Positions 22,916 to 32,272 of a stretch of 64,000 bases of DNA are shown piece by piece. The DNA comes from Pseudomonas karstica. Its GTDB lineage: Bacteria > Pseudomonadota > Gammaproteobacteria > Pseudomonadales > Pseudomonadaceae. Made by a program: the position numbers and the translations under genes. The DNA is taken from NCBI RefSeq assembly GCF_009707515.1, contig NZ_WLYI01000024.1:1-64000 (forward strand). The letters are read 5' to 3'. The notes under the pieces were generated by a model. The model saw nothing but the letters and a program-made list of their open reading frames with translations. It made no database searches and was not told where the DNA came from. Each line of letters opens with the position of its first letter. Position 1 is the first letter of the stretch.

Positions 22916-23380
22916 ATGCGCGTAATGAAGGGTTTGCTTGGCCTGCTGATGGCGATGCCATTGTTGGCCTCGGCCGAAGAGATCGGCCAGGTGTCTACGG
23001 TGTTCAAGTTTGTCGGGCCGAATGACCGGATCGTGGTCGAGGCGTTTGATGATCCGAAGGTCGATGGCGTGACCTGTTATCTGTCCCGCGCCAAGACGGG
23101 CGGGGTGAAGGGAGGTCTCGGCCTGGCGGAAGATCGTGCCGAGGCGTCGATTGCCTGTCGTCAGGTGGGGCCGATTCGCTTCAAGGGTGAGTTGAAGGAC
23201 GGTGACGAGGTATTCAAGGAGCGTACGTCCCTGGTGTTCAAGACCATGCAGGTAGTGCGCTTTCTCGACAAGAAGCGTAATACCTTGGTGTATCTGGTCT
23301 ATAGCGACCGTTTGATCCAGGGCAGTCCGCAGAATGCGGTGACGGCGATTCCGATCCTGCCGTGGCCGGCAGCTCAATAA
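22916..23380 (+). CDS. creA: CreA family periplasmic protein
   Basis: The 154-residue product has a signal peptide (MRVMKGLLGLLMAMPLLASA) and a mature start EEIGQVSTVFKFVGPNDRIVVEAFDDPKVDGVTCYLSRAKTGG, which is the CreA family signature. Two Cys (TCYL and ACRQ) may pair in the periplasm. The function is unknown despite the name; the E. coli gene is next to creBCD, which is absent here. It follows proB closely and may be co-transcribed with it. Confidence 0.88.
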   Translation: MRVMKGLLGLLMAMPLLASAEEIGQVSTVFKFVGPNDRIVVEAFDDPKVDGVTCYLSRAKTGGVKGGLGLAEDRAEASIACRQVGPIRFKGELKDGDEVFKERTSLVFKTMQVVRFLDKKRNTLVYLVYSDRLIQGSPQNAVTAIPILPWPAAQ

Positions 23381-23448
23381 ATATCTGTCCTGAACTGTAG
23401 GGGTCGGCAAGCCGGCTTCTATAGGTGGGTCGTGAAATTGCAGGCAAT

Positions 23449-23476
23449 AAAAAACCGACCCTGGGGTCGGTTTTTT
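23449..23476. terminator. Bidirectional terminator between creA and rpsT
   Basis: The stem CCGACC/GGTCGG is flanked by an A run (AATAAAAAA) on one side and six T on the other, so it can stop transcripts from either direction. It serves rpsT on the minus strand and creA on the plus strand. A single degenerate REP arm (GGTCGGCAAGCCGGCTTC) lies just before it. Confidence 0.85.
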
Positions 23477-23490
23477 AACAAGCTTATCGC

Positions 23491-23769
23491 TTAGGCTGCA
23501 GCAGCAAGGTTCAGGGCCTTGATGTGGCCATTCAGGCGACCTTTATGGCGAGCAGCTTTGTTCTTGTGGATGATACCTTTATCGGCCATACGGTCGATAA
23601 CTGGTACGGCCAGAACGTAGGCAGCTTGAGCTTTTTCAGCGTCTTTTGCGTCAATGGCTTTAACTACATTCTTGATGTAGGTACGAACCATGGAACGCAG
23701 GCTGGCGTTGTGGCTGCGACGCTTCTCAGCCTGTTTTGCACGTTTTTTGGCGGAAGGTGTGTTGGCCAC
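23491..23769 (-). CDS. rpsT: 30S ribosomal protein S20
   Basis: S20 binds the 5' and 3' minor domains of 16S rRNA. The 92-residue product is very basic, with the family start MANTPSAKKRAKQAEKRRSHNASLRSMVRTYIKNV. It is transcribed alone, divergent from murJ, as in other gammaproteobacteria, with its own promoter and terminator. Confidence 0.97.
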   Translation of the reverse strand: MANTPSAKKRAKQAEKRRSHNASLRSMVRTYIKNVVKAIDAKDAEKAQAAYVLAVPVIDRMADKGIIHKNKAARHKGRLNGHIKALNLAAAA

Positions 23770-23822
23770 CGTCGAGCTCCTCGAAAGACTTTTTAGGAAA
23801 TAGCAAACAAAATAGGCCGCGA

Positions 23823-23851
23823 ATCATGCCGATGAGTTGAAGTCTTGTCAA
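23823..23851 (-). promoter_or_regulatory. Candidate sigma-70 promoter of rpsT
   Basis: On the minus strand TTGACA and CATGAT are separated by exactly 17 bp and followed by a GC-rich discriminator (TCGCGGCC). The leader to the rpsT start would be about 45-50 nt. Confidence 0.6.
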
Positions 23852-24022
23852 GGGCGGTTGATGCGAACTGCTGAGTGGTCGATCTTAAGAGGCGGGTGAT
23901 TTATTTCCGGCGCTTGACCTGTAAACTCGCGAGCTTTGGCTCTGTGCTGTTGCAGGCGCGGAGTATCGCATATGTGGGCGCTTTGTTCGCCTGCTCTTTA
24001 TCTATAGGCAAAAACTCTTTCA

Positions 24023-25561
24023 ATGAATCTGCTCAAATCGTTGGCCGCTGTCAGCTCCATCACCATGATTTCCCGGGTTCTGGGGTTTGTGCGTGACACG
24101 CTGCTGGCACGTATTTTTGGCGCCAGCATGGCCACGGATGCCTTCTTTATTGCTTTCAAGTTACCCAACCTGCTGCGGCGGATCTTCGCCGAGGGCGCGT
24201 TTTCCCAGGCTTTCGTGCCAATTCTGGCGGAGTACAAGAGTCAGCAGGGTGAGGAGGCAACCCGCACCTTTATTGCCTATGTCTCGGGTTTGCTGACTCT
24301 GGTGCTGATGCTGGTAACGATTGTCGGCATGCTCGCAGCGCCTTGGGTGATCTGGGCTACGGCCCCTGGTTTTGCCAATACGCCGGAAAAGTTCGCCCTG
24401 ACCACTGACCTGCTGCGGGTGACCTTTCCTTATATATTGCTGATTTCCCTGTCTTCCCTGGCGGGTGCAATCCTCAATACCTGGAACCGTTTCTCGGTAC
24501 CGGCGTTCGTGCCGACCTTGCTCAACGTCAGCATGATTATTTTTGCTCTGTTCCTCACGCCGTACTTTGATCCGCCGGTCATGGCTCTAGGGTGGGCAGT
24601 GCTGGCAGGTGGCCTGGCCCAGTTGTTGTACCAACTGCCGCACCTGAAAAAGATCGGCATGCTCGTGCTGCCACGCCTGAATCTCAAGGATACCGGGGTC
24701 TGGCGCGTGATGAAAAACATGCTGCCGGCGATTCTTGGCGTGTCGGTAAGCCAGATTTCCCTGATCATCAACACGGCTTTTGCTTCGCTGCTGGTCTCGG
24801 GCTCCGTGTCCTGGATGTATTACGCCGACCGTCTGATGGAGTTGCCGTCTGGTGTGCTGGGCGTGGCGCTGGGGACTATTTTGCTGCCGACGCTGTCCCG
24901 TACCTATGCCAGCAAAGACCGTCACGAGTACTCGCGGATCCTCGATTGGGGGCTGCGCCTGTGTTTTGTGCTGGTGTTGCCGTGCTCTCTGGCCCTGGGA
25001 ATCCTGGCCGAACCGTTAACGGTTTCGTTGTTCCAGTACGGTCAATTCAGTGCATTTGATGCTTCGATGACTCAGCGTGCCCTGATCGCTTACTCCGTCG
25101 GTCTGCTGGGCATCATTGTGATCAAGGTCTTGGCTCCGGGCTTTTATGCCCAGCAAAACATCCGCACGCCGGTGAAGATTGCCATCTTCACCCTGGTGGT
25201 GACGCAATTGCTCAACCTGGTGTTTATCGGTCCGCTGGCCCATGCGGGCCTGGCTCTGGCCATCAGTGTGGGGGCTTGCATCAACGCGGGGTTGCTGTTC
25301 TATCAACTGCGCAAACAGCAGATGTTCCAGCCGCAGCCGGGGTGGGGAGTGTTTGCCCTCAAGCTGTTGGTGGCAGTGGCGATGATGTCAGCTGTGCTGC
25401 TGGGCCTGATGTACCTGATGCCAGCCTGGGATCAAGGTCATATGCTGGAGCGGTTCATGCGCCTGGGGGCATTGGTCGTCGCCGGTGTGGTGGTGTACTT
25501 CGGGATGCTGCTGCTGATGGGCTTCCGTCTGCGGGATTTCAATCGCAAGTCTCTGAGCTAG
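24023..25561 (+). CDS. murJ: Lipid II flippase MurJ
   Basis: MurJ flips lipid II across the inner membrane for peptidoglycan synthesis. The 512-residue product has about 14 membrane helices. It starts MNLLKSLAAVSSITMISRVLGFVRDTLLARIFGASMATDAFFIAFKLPNLLRRIFAEGAFSQAFVP, with the conserved arginines of the flippase cavity. It is divergent from rpsT and is followed by ribF, the standard Pseudomonas order. Confidence 0.96.
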   Translation: MNLLKSLAAVSSITMISRVLGFVRDTLLARIFGASMATDAFFIAFKLPNLLRRIFAEGAFSQAFVPILAEYKSQQGEEATRTFIAYVSGLLTLVLMLVTIVGMLAAPWVIWATAPGFANTPEKFALTTDLLRVTFPYILLISLSSLAGAILNTWNRFSVPAFVPTLLNVSMIIFALFLTPYFDPPVMALGWAVLAGGLAQLLYQLPHLKKIGMLVLPRLNLKDTGVWRVMKNMLPAILGVSVSQISLIINTAFASLLVSGSVSWMYYADRLMELPSGVLGVALGTILLPTLSRTYASKDRHEYSRILDWGLRLCFVLVLPCSLALGILAEPLTVSLFQYGQFSAFDASMTQRALIAYSVGLLGIIVIKVLAPGFYAQQNIRTPVKIAIFTLVVTQLLNLVFIGPLAHAGLALAISVGACINAGLLFYQLRKQQMFQPQPGWGVFALKLLVAVAMMSAVLLGLMYLMPAWDQGHMLERFMRLGALVVAGVVVYFGMLLLMGFRLRDFNRKSLS

Positions 25562-25679
25562 GAAGACTTCGTCGATAAGGCGGTTGTTTTATCGAATCGA
25601 GCAATTGGCCTGTGCTGTTGCCTGTCGCCCGGGGCCGGGTGTGGTTATAATCGACCACTTTATGAGCAAGAAGCGCGTT

Positions 25680-26618
25680 ATGCAGCTGGTTCGAGGTCTC
25701 CACAACCTGCGCCCCGAGCATCGGGGCTGCGTCGCCACTATTGGCAACTTTGACGGTGTTCACCGTGGCCACCAGGCTATCCTGGCCCGGCTGCGCGAGC
25801 GTGCGGTTGAGTTGGGCGTGCCCAGCTGCGTGGTGATTTTTGAGCCACAGCCCCGCGAATTCTTCACCCCGGAGACGGCGCCGGCCCGTTTGGCGCGCCT
25901 GCGGGACAAGTTGCAATTGCTGGCCGAAGAGGGCGTGGACCGCGTTCTGTGCCTGGCCTTCAACCAACGTTTGCGCAGTCTCAGCGCCGCCGAGTTTGTT
26001 GATCGAATTCTGGTGGATGGCCTGGGCGTGCAGCATTTGGAAGTGGGTGATGACTTCCGCTTCGGTTGCGACCGGGTAGGAGATTTCGATTTTCTGCAAA
26101 AAGCCGGCGTAACCCAGGGTTTTACCGTCGAAGCCGCGCAAACCGTCGAACTGGATGGCCTGCGCGTGAGCAGTACCCAGGTGCGTAATGCACTGGCCGC
26201 TGCCGACTTCGCCTTGGCCGAGCGGTTGCTCGGTCGCCCGTTCCGGATTGCCGGACGGGTTTTGCACGGACAGAAGCTGGCGCGCCAATTGGGCACGCCA
26301 ACGGCCAACGTGCAACTCAAACGCCGTCGCGTGCCACTCACCGGGGTTTACCTGGTGAGTGTCGATATCGACGGTCAATCGTGGCCCGGAGTCGCCAATA
26401 TAGGCGTCAGGCCCACGGTTGCAGGTGATGGCAAGGCCCACCTGGAAGTTCACCTTTTGGATTTTGCCGGGGATTTGTATGACCGGCGTTTGACGGTGGT
26501 TTTCCACCAAAAGCTGCGTGAAGAGCAGCGTTTCGCCTCTCTGGAGGCGCTGAAAACGGCGATCAATGCGGATGTCGCCGCCGCCCGTGCACTAGCCGCA
26601 CCTAGCGCCCATCGCTAA
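25680..26618 (+). CDS. ribF: Bifunctional riboflavin kinase/FAD synthetase
   Basis: RibF turns riboflavin into FMN and then FAD. The 312-residue product has an N-terminal nucleotidyltransferase domain (IGNFDGVHRGHQAIL; RVSSTQVRNAL) and a C-terminal kinase domain (GRVLHGQKLARQLGTPTANVQL; GVYLV; GVANIGVRPTV). ATG 25680 gives the usual start MQLVRGLHNLRPEHRGCVATIGNFDG; an open frame 96 bp upstream is not needed. A TATAAT at 25646-25651 could be a -10 box of its own promoter, but no good -35 accompanies it. ileS follows after 13 bp. Confidence 0.95.
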   Translation: MQLVRGLHNLRPEHRGCVATIGNFDGVHRGHQAILARLRERAVELGVPSCVVIFEPQPREFFTPETAPARLARLRDKLQLLAEEGVDRVLCLAFNQRLRSLSAAEFVDRILVDGLGVQHLEVGDDFRFGCDRVGDFDFLQKAGVTQGFTVEAAQTVELDGLRVSSTQVRNALAAADFALAERLLGRPFRIAGRVLHGQKLARQLGTPTANVQLKRRRVPLTGVYLVSVDIDGQSWPGVANIGVRPTVAGDGKAHLEVHLLDFAGDLYDRRLTVVFHQKLREEQRFASLEALKTAINADVAAARALAAPSAHR

Positions 26619-26631
26619 TGAAGAGCCTTAA

Positions 26632-29463
26632 ATGACCGACTATAAAGCCACGCTAAACCTTCCGGACACCGCCTTCCCAATGAAGGCCGGCCTGCCACAG
26701 CGCGAACCGCAGATTCTGCAGCGCTGGGACAGTATTGGCCTGTACGGAAAGTTGCGCGAGATTGGCAAGGATCGTCCGAAATTCGTTCTGCACGACGGCC
26801 CTCCTTATGCCAACGGCACGATTCATATCGGTCATGCGCTGAACAAGATTCTCAAGGACATGATCATCCGCTCGAAAACCCTTTCGGGTTTCGACGCGCC
26901 TTATGTCCCGGGTTGGGACTGCCACGGCCTGCCGATCGAACACAAAGTCGAAGTGACCCACGGCAAGAACCTGGGCGCCGACAAAACCCGCGAGCTGTGC
27001 CGTGCCTATGCCACGGAGCAAATCGAGGGGCAGAAGTCCGAATTCATCCGTTTGGGTGTATTGGGCGACTGGGCCAACCCGTACAAGACCATGGATTTCA
27101 AGAACGAGGCCGGTGAAATCCGCGCCTTGGCCGAAATCGTCAAGGGCGGCTTCGTGTTCAAGGGCCTCAAGCCCGTGAATTGGTGCTTCGACTGCGGTTC
27201 GGCCCTGGCGGAAGCGGAAGTCGAGTACGAAGACAAAAAATCCTCGACCATCGACGTGGCTTTCCCTATCGCCGACGAAGTCAAGCTGGCCCAGGCCTTC
27301 GGCCTGGCGAGCCTGGCCAAGCCAGCCTCCATTGTGATCTGGACTACCACCCCATGGACCATTCCCGCCAACCAGGCGCTGAACGTGCACCCGGAGTTCA
27401 CGTATGCCCTGGTGGATGTCGGTGACAAGCTGCTGGTGCTGGCCGAAGAGATGGTCGAGTCGTGCCTGAGCCGCTATAACCTGCAAGGTTCGGTGATTGC
27501 GACCACTACTGGCTCTGCCCTCGAGCTGATCAACTTCCGCCACCCGTTCTATGACCGTCTGTCGCCGGTGTACTTGGCTGATTATGTCGAACTGGGTGCC
27601 GGCACCGGTGTGGTTCACTCCTCACCAGCCTACGGTGTGGACGACTTCGTGACCTGCAAGGCTTACGGCATGGTCAACGACGACATCCTCAACCCGGTGC
27701 AAAGCAATGGCGTGTACGCGCCGTCGCTGGAGTTCTTCGGCGGCCAGTTCATCTTCAAGGCCAACCCGGCGATTATCGACAAACTGTCTGAAGTCGGCGC
27801 GCTGCTGCACACCGAAACCATCAGCCACAGCTACATGCACTGCTGGCGTCACAAGACTCCGCTGATCTACCGCGCCACTGCGCAGTGGTTCATCGGCATG
27901 GACAAAGAGCCTGTCGGCGGCGAAACCTTGCGCAAGCGGGCCCTCAAGGCGATTGAGAGCACGCAGTTCGTCCCGGCCTGGGGCCAGGCGCGCCTGCACT
28001 CGATGATCGCCAACCGCCCGGACTGGTGCATCTCCCGCCAGCGTAACTGGGGTGTGCCGATCCCGTTCTTCCTGAACAAGGAAAGCGGCGAGCTGCACCC
28101 ACGTACCGTCGAGCTGATGGAGGTCGTGGCCCAGCGGGTTGAACAGGAAGGTATCGAAGCCTGGTTCAAGCTCGACGCTGCCGAGTTGCTGGGTGACGAA
28201 GCACCGCTGTACGACAAGATCAGCGACACCCTCGATGTCTGGTTCGACTCGGGGACCACTCATTGGCACGTGTTGCGCGGTTCGCACCCGATGGGCCATG
28301 AAACCGGCCCTCGCGCCGACCTGTACCTGGAAGGTTCGGACCAGCACCGGGGCTGGTTCCACTCGTCCCTGCTGACCGGCTGCGCCATCGACGACCACGC
28401 ACCGTACCGCGAGTTGCTGACCCACGGCTTCACCGTCGACGAGAACGGCCGCAAGATGTCCAAGTCCCTGGGCAACGTGATCGCACCGCAAAAGGTCAAC
28501 GACACCCTGGGCGCCGACATCATGCGCCTGTGGGTCGCCTCTACCGATTATTCGGGCGAGATGGCCGTGTCCGAGCAGATTTTGCAGCGTAGCGCCGACG
28601 CTTACCGTCGTATCCGTAACACTGCACGTTTCATGCTGTCGAACCTGACCGGCTTCAACCCGGCCACCGATATCCTCCCGGCCGAGGAAATGCTCGCCCT
28701 AGACCGTTGGGCCGTGGACCGTACTTTGTTGCTGCAGCGAGAGTTGCAGGAAAACTACGGCGAATATCGCTTCTGGAACGTCTACTCGAAGATCCACAAC
28801 TTCTGCGTGCAGGAACTGGGTGGCTTCTACCTCGATATCATCAAGGACCGCCAATACACCACCGGCGCCAACAGCAAGGCACGCCGTTCGGCGCAGACCG
28901 CGCTGTATCACATCTCTGAAGCGCTGGTGCGCTGGATCGCACCGATCCTGGCCTTCACCGCTGACGAGTTGTGGGAGTACCTGCCGGGCGAGCGTAACGA
29001 GTCCGTCATGCTCAATACCTGGTATGAAGGCCTGAGCGAACTGCCGGCCGACTTCGAGCTGGGTCGCGAGTACTGGGAAGGCGTGATGGCGGTCAAAGTC
29101 GCCGTGAACAAAGAGCTGGAGGTTCAGCGCGCGGCCAAGGCCGTTGGTGGCAACCTGCAGGCCGAAGTCACGTTGTTTGCCGAGGAAGGCCTGACCGCCG
29201 GCCTGGCCAAGCTGAGCAATGAACTGCGCTTTGTGTTGATCACCTCGACCGCCAGCCTGGCTCCGTTTGCCCAGGCGCCGGATGATGCCGTGGCGACCGA
29301 AGTACCGGGCCTCAAGCTCAAAGTGGTCAAGTCGGCCTTCGCCAAGTGCGCCCGTTGCTGGCACTGCCGTGAAGATGTTGGTGTGAACCCGGAGCATCCA
29401 GAGATCTGTGGCCGTTGTGTCGACAACATCAGCGGCGCTGGCGAGGTTCGTCACTATGCCTAA
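26632..29463 (+). CDS. ileS: Isoleucyl-tRNA synthetase
   Basis: IleS charges tRNA-Ile. The 943-residue product is a class I synthetase with the HIGH motif (NGTIHIGHALNKI), the WTTTPWT editing-domain motif, KMSKS (GRKMSKSLGN) and a C-terminal zinc finger (CARCWHC...CGRC). It resembles the eubacterial, mupirocin-sensitive type by domain layout. Its 3' end overlaps the lspA start by 8 bp, so lspA is probably translationally coupled. Confidence 0.97.
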   Translation: MTDYKATLNLPDTAFPMKAGLPQREPQILQRWDSIGLYGKLREIGKDRPKFVLHDGPPYANGTIHIGHALNKILKDMIIRSKTLSGFDAPYVPGWDCHGLPIEHKVEVTHGKNLGADKTRELCRAYATEQIEGQKSEFIRLGVLGDWANPYKTMDFKNEAGEIRALAEIVKGGFVFKGLKPVNWCFDCGSALAEAEVEYEDKKSSTIDVAFPIADEVKLAQAFGLASLAKPASIVIWTTTPWTIPANQALNVHPEFTYALVDVGDKLLVLAEEMVESCLSRYNLQGSVIATTTGSALELINFRHPFYDRLSPVYLADYVELGAGTGVVHSSPAYGVDDFVTCKAYGMVNDDILNPVQSNGVYAPSLEFFGGQFIFKANPAIIDKLSEVGALLHTETISHSYMHCWRHKTPLIYRATAQWFIGMDKEPVGGETLRKRALKAIESTQFVPAWGQARLHSMIANRPDWCISRQRNWGVPIPFFLNKESGELHPRTVELMEVVAQRVEQEGIEAWFKLDAAELLGDEAPLYDKISDTLDVWFDSGTTHWHVLRGSHPMGHETGPRADLYLEGSDQHRGWFHSSLLTGCAIDDHAPYRELLTHGFTVDENGRKMSKSLGNVIAPQKVNDTLGADIMRLWVASTDYSGEMAVSEQILQRSADAYRRIRNTARFMLSNLTGFNPATDILPAEEMLALDRWAVDRTLLLQRELQENYGEYRFWNVYSKIHNFCVQELGGFYLDIIKDRQYTTGANSKARRSAQTALYHISEALVRWIAPILAFTADELWEYLPGERNESVMLNTWYEGLSELPADFELGREYWEGVMAVKVAVNKELEVQRAAKAVGGNLQAEVTLFAEEGLTAGLAKLSNELRFVLITSTASLAPFAQAPDDAVATEVPGLKLKVVKSAFAKCARCWHCREDVGVNPEHPEICGRCVDNISGAGEVRHYA

Positions 29464-29959
29464 CACCAGTCGTTTCGGACGTCTGGGCTGGCTCGTACTG
29501 AGCTTGCTGGTCCTGGTCATCGACCAAGTCAGCAAGGCTCACTTCGAGGGCTCCCTGGAGATGTTCCAGCAGATCGTAGTTATTCCTGACTACTTCAGCT
29601 GGACCCTGGCCTACAACACTGGTGCCGCTTTCAGTTTCCTCGCTGATGGCGGCGGTTGGCAGCGCTGGCTGTTCGCCTTGATCGCCATCGTCGTCAGTGC
29701 GGTGTTGGTGGTGTGGCTCAAGCGTTTGGGCCGCAATGACACCTGGCTGGCAATTGCGCTGGCCCTGGTGCTCGGTGGCGCGCTGGGTAACTTGTACGAT
29801 CGTATTGCCCTGGGGCATGTGATCGACTTCATTCTGGTGCACTGGCAGAACCGCTATCACTTCCCTGCGTTCAACTTTGCCGACAGTGCGATCACCGTCG
29901 GTGCAATCATGCTGGCGCTGGACATGTTCAAAAGTAACAAAACCGGAGACCGTTCATGA
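29456..29959 (+). CDS. lspA: Lipoprotein signal peptidase (signal peptidase II)
   Basis: LspA removes signal peptides from prolipoproteins in the inner membrane. The 167-residue product has four membrane helices and the two catalytic Asp motifs (GNLYDRI and FNFADSAI). The start ATG 29456 lies inside the ileS end; the frame is open a further 48 bp upstream, but the family start is here. It overlaps fkpB by 4 bp (ATGA). Confidence 0.96.
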   Translation: MPNTSRFGRLGWLVLSLLVLVIDQVSKAHFEGSLEMFQQIVVIPDYFSWTLAYNTGAAFSFLADGGGWQRWLFALIAIVVSAVLVVWLKRLGRNDTWLAIALALVLGGALGNLYDRIALGHVIDFILVHWQNRYHFPAFNFADSAITVGAIMLALDMFKSNKTGDRS

Positions 29960-30408
29960 CTGATCAGGTATTGGTTGAGCAACGTATCGGCCAGAACACG
30001 GAAGTCACCTTGCATTTTGCACTGCGCCTGCAGAATGGCGACACGGTCGACAGCACTTTCGACAAGGCCCCGGCGACCTTCAAGGTCGGCGATGGCAACC
30101 TGCTGCCAGGTTTCGAGGCGGCACTGTTCGGTTTCAAGGCGGGTGACAAGCGTAGCCTGCAGGTCCTGCCGGAAAACGCCTTTGGCCAGCCCAACCCGCA
30201 AAACGTGCAGATCATTCCCCGTTCGCAGTTCCAGGACATGGAGCTATCGGAAGGCTTGTTGGTGATTTTCAACGATGCGGCAAATACCGAGCTGCCAGGT
30301 GTGGTCAAAGCCTTTGACGATGCCCAGGTGACTATCGACTTCAACCATCCGTTGGCCGGTAAAACCTTGACCTTTGATGTCGAAATCATCGAGGTTAAAG
30401 CGCTGTAA
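29956..30408 (+). CDS. fkpB: FKBP-type peptidyl-prolyl isomerase, SlpA-like
   Basis: The 150-residue FKBP of the SlyD/SlpA type has an FK506-binding core (LRLQNGDTVDSTFDKAPATFKVGDGNLLPGFEAALFGFKAGD) with the inserted chaperone flap (NAFGQPNPQNVQIIPRSQF). It lacks the His-rich metal-binding tail of SlyD. It is coupled to lspA by an ATGA overlap in the ileS-lspA-fkpB-ispH string. Confidence 0.92.
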   Translation: MTDQVLVEQRIGQNTEVTLHFALRLQNGDTVDSTFDKAPATFKVGDGNLLPGFEAALFGFKAGDKRSLQVLPENAFGQPNPQNVQIIPRSQFQDMELSEGLLVIFNDAANTELPGVVKAFDDAQVTIDFNHPLAGKTLTFDVEIIEVKAL

Positions 30409-30424
30409 CTAACGAAATCGGCCT

Positions 30425-30515
30425 ACTGTAGGAGCGAGCTTGCTCGCGAAAAACTCAAAGACACCGCAGTCATCCAGAATGCCAGCGTTATCGTTGATCA
30501 CCTTCGCGAGCAATA
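30425..30515. repeat. REP doublet, TGTAGGAGCGAGC family, right end lost
   Basis: The left arm CTGTAGGAGCGAGCTTGCTCGCGAA is complete. The right arm stops after CTTCGCGAGCAA and lacks the GCTCCTACAG end. The loop carries CCAGCGTTATCGTTGATC. It lies between fkpB and ispH and may end or attenuate the upstream transcript. Confidence 0.8.
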
Positions 30516-30561
30516 ACCGGGCGTCCCCTTCGCTCATACAGGGCAAGACACGAGGCATAGC

Positions 30562-31509
30562 ATGCAAATCAAACTCGCCAACCCCCGTGGCTTCTGCGCC
30601 GGTGTGGACCGGGCGATCGAAATCGTCAATCGCGCACTGGAAGTCTTCGGACCTCCGATTTACGTGCGCCATGAAGTGGTCCACAACAAGTTTGTGGTTG
30701 AAGACTTGCGGGCTCGCGGCGCTATCTTCGTCGAAGAACTGGAGCAGGTGCCGGATGACGTCATCGTCATCTTCAGCGCCCACGGGGTCTCCCAAGCGGT
30801 GCGTACCGAAGCGGCCGGTCGAGGCCTGAAAGTGTTCGACGCTACTTGTCCGCTGGTGACCAAGGTTCACATCGAAGTCGCGCGTTATAGCCGTGACGGT
30901 CGTGAGTGCGTCCTGATCGGCCACGCGGGACATCCGGAAGTCGAAGGCACCATGGGTCAGTACGACGCCAGTAACGGCGGCGCGATCTATCTGGTGGAGG
31001 ACGAGAAAGACGTCGCCGAGCTGCAGGTACAAAACCCGGAGAAGCTGGCCTTTGTCACCCAGACGACCTTGTCCATGGACGACACCAGTCGCGTCATTGA
31101 TGCCCTGCGCACACGTTTCCCTGCGATTGGTGGACCACGCAAGGACGATATCTGCTACGCCACGCAAAACCGCCAGGACGCCGTGAAACAATTGGCCGAC
31201 GAATGCGATGTGGTGCTGGTGGTAGGCAGTCCCAACAGCTCCAACTCCAACCGTTTGCGAGAGTTGGCCGAGCGGATGGCTACTCCGGCCTACCTGATCG
31301 ATGGCGCCGAAGACTTGCAACGCAGTTGGTTCGATGGTGTCGAGCGCATCGGCATCACGGCTGGTGCCTCGGCCCCGGAAGTCCTGGTGCGTGGTGTGAT
31401 TCAACAACTGCAGGCCTGGGGCGCCACGGGTGCAGATGAGTTGGCTGGCCGTGAGGAAAACATCACTTTCTCCATGCCCAAGGAGCTGCGGGTTCGGTCG
31501 CTGCTCTAA
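30562..31509 (+). CDS. ispH: 4-hydroxy-3-methylbut-2-enyl diphosphate reductase
   Basis: IspH carries out the last step of the MEP isoprenoid pathway with a 4Fe-4S cluster. The 315-residue product has the three cluster cysteines (PRGFCAGVDRA, DATCPLV, DDICYATQNR region) and the substrate motif PNSSNSNRL. It ends the ileS-lspA-fkpB-ispH string. Its last 47 bp overlap the convergent fimT-like gene. Confidence 0.95.
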   Translation: MQIKLANPRGFCAGVDRAIEIVNRALEVFGPPIYVRHEVVHNKFVVEDLRARGAIFVEELEQVPDDVIVIFSAHGVSQAVRTEAAGRGLKVFDATCPLVTKVHIEVARYSRDGRECVLIGHAGHPEVEGTMGQYDASNGGAIYLVEDEKDVAELQVQNPEKLAFVTQTTLSMDDTSRVIDALRTRFPAIGGPRKDDICYATQNRQDAVKQLADECDVVLVVGSPNSSNSNRLRELAERMATPAYLIDGAEDLQRSWFDGVERIGITAGASAPEVLVRGVIQQLQAWGATGADELAGREENITFSMPKELRVRSLL

Positions 31510-32044
31510 GCCCCAGCATGCCGGTGTAGCTGCGGCATAGAGCCTGTTCGGCCTTGTTGCTGCGCAGGCTGATACGCCCGGTGGGTGCCAGCACCACCTG
31601 ATGCAGGCTCAGTGGCTGGTCCGTCGCACACACATGCACGGTGCCAGCGCGAAAACCTCCAGCTGACAGCAGCGGTTCGCCCAGGCCGCTGAAGCGTATC
31701 TGGGTCCTGACCGGCGTATTGCCCACAATCGGTATCAGCCCACTGTACTGGCGCTCCAGCAACACGGGGTTGCTGTTGTCCAGATAACCGCGGCCGCTCA
31801 GGTCGAGTATGACCCTCCAGCCCAGGCTCCAGTCATCGTCCAGGGCATGGATGATGATCGCGCGATTGCGCGCGATGGCTTCGGTGCGGGCGTAACGCAA
31901 GCCTCCAGCCAACGACTCGGCGGCACTCTGCCGGCGTTGCGACTCAAGCAGGCCCTTGAATCCGGGCATGGCCAGTTGGGCCAGGATGCCACTCAAGATC
32001 AGGCCGAACAGTAGTTCGATCAACGTAAAACCATACTGCTTCAT
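31463..32044 (-). CDS. Type IV minor pilin, FimT/FimU (GspH) family
   Basis: The 193-residue product starts with a short prepilin leader (MKQYG) cut before FTLIELL, with Glu at position 5 of the mature chain and a hydrophobic helix (FGLILSGILAQLAMPGF). A GspH-type body follows (QRRQSAAESLAGGLRYARTEAIARN). Two Cys lie in the C-terminal part (VHVCAT and ALCRSY). It is the only FimT/FimU-type gene here, while P. aeruginosa has two side by side, and it is divergent from pilV rather than co-directional. The 3' end overlaps ispH by 47 bp. An earlier in-frame start at 32119 is unlikely because it would place 25 residues before the leader. Confidence 0.85.
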   Translation of the reverse strand: MKQYGFTLIELLFGLILSGILAQLAMPGFKGLLESQRRQSAAESLAGGLRYARTEAIARNRAIIIHALDDDWSLGWRVILDLSGRGYLDNSNPVLLERQYSGLIPIVGNTPVRTQIRFSGLGEPLLSAGGFRAGTVHVCATDQPLSLHQVVLAPTGRISLRSNKAEQALCRSYTGMLGLRAATEPAAPWAWRK

Positions 32045-32272
32045 AGGTCGTCGTCCCTCCGTGGACGTTCTTGGGGTGACTGGCCTTATGCCCATTGAGA
32101 TGAGGCGGCCAGTTGGCAAACATAGTTATAGCGTCGGCTGTCGCGTGGCGAATGATGGCCTTCCTGTCCAAAGTATTTCGCTTTGTTCCGAGGGGCTGCG
32201 CAGCTTTCTGACTGGCGCTAGTCTTGGGGGCAGAGGGGATTGCTCCTCGTCTTGTGACAACCTTCGACACGG

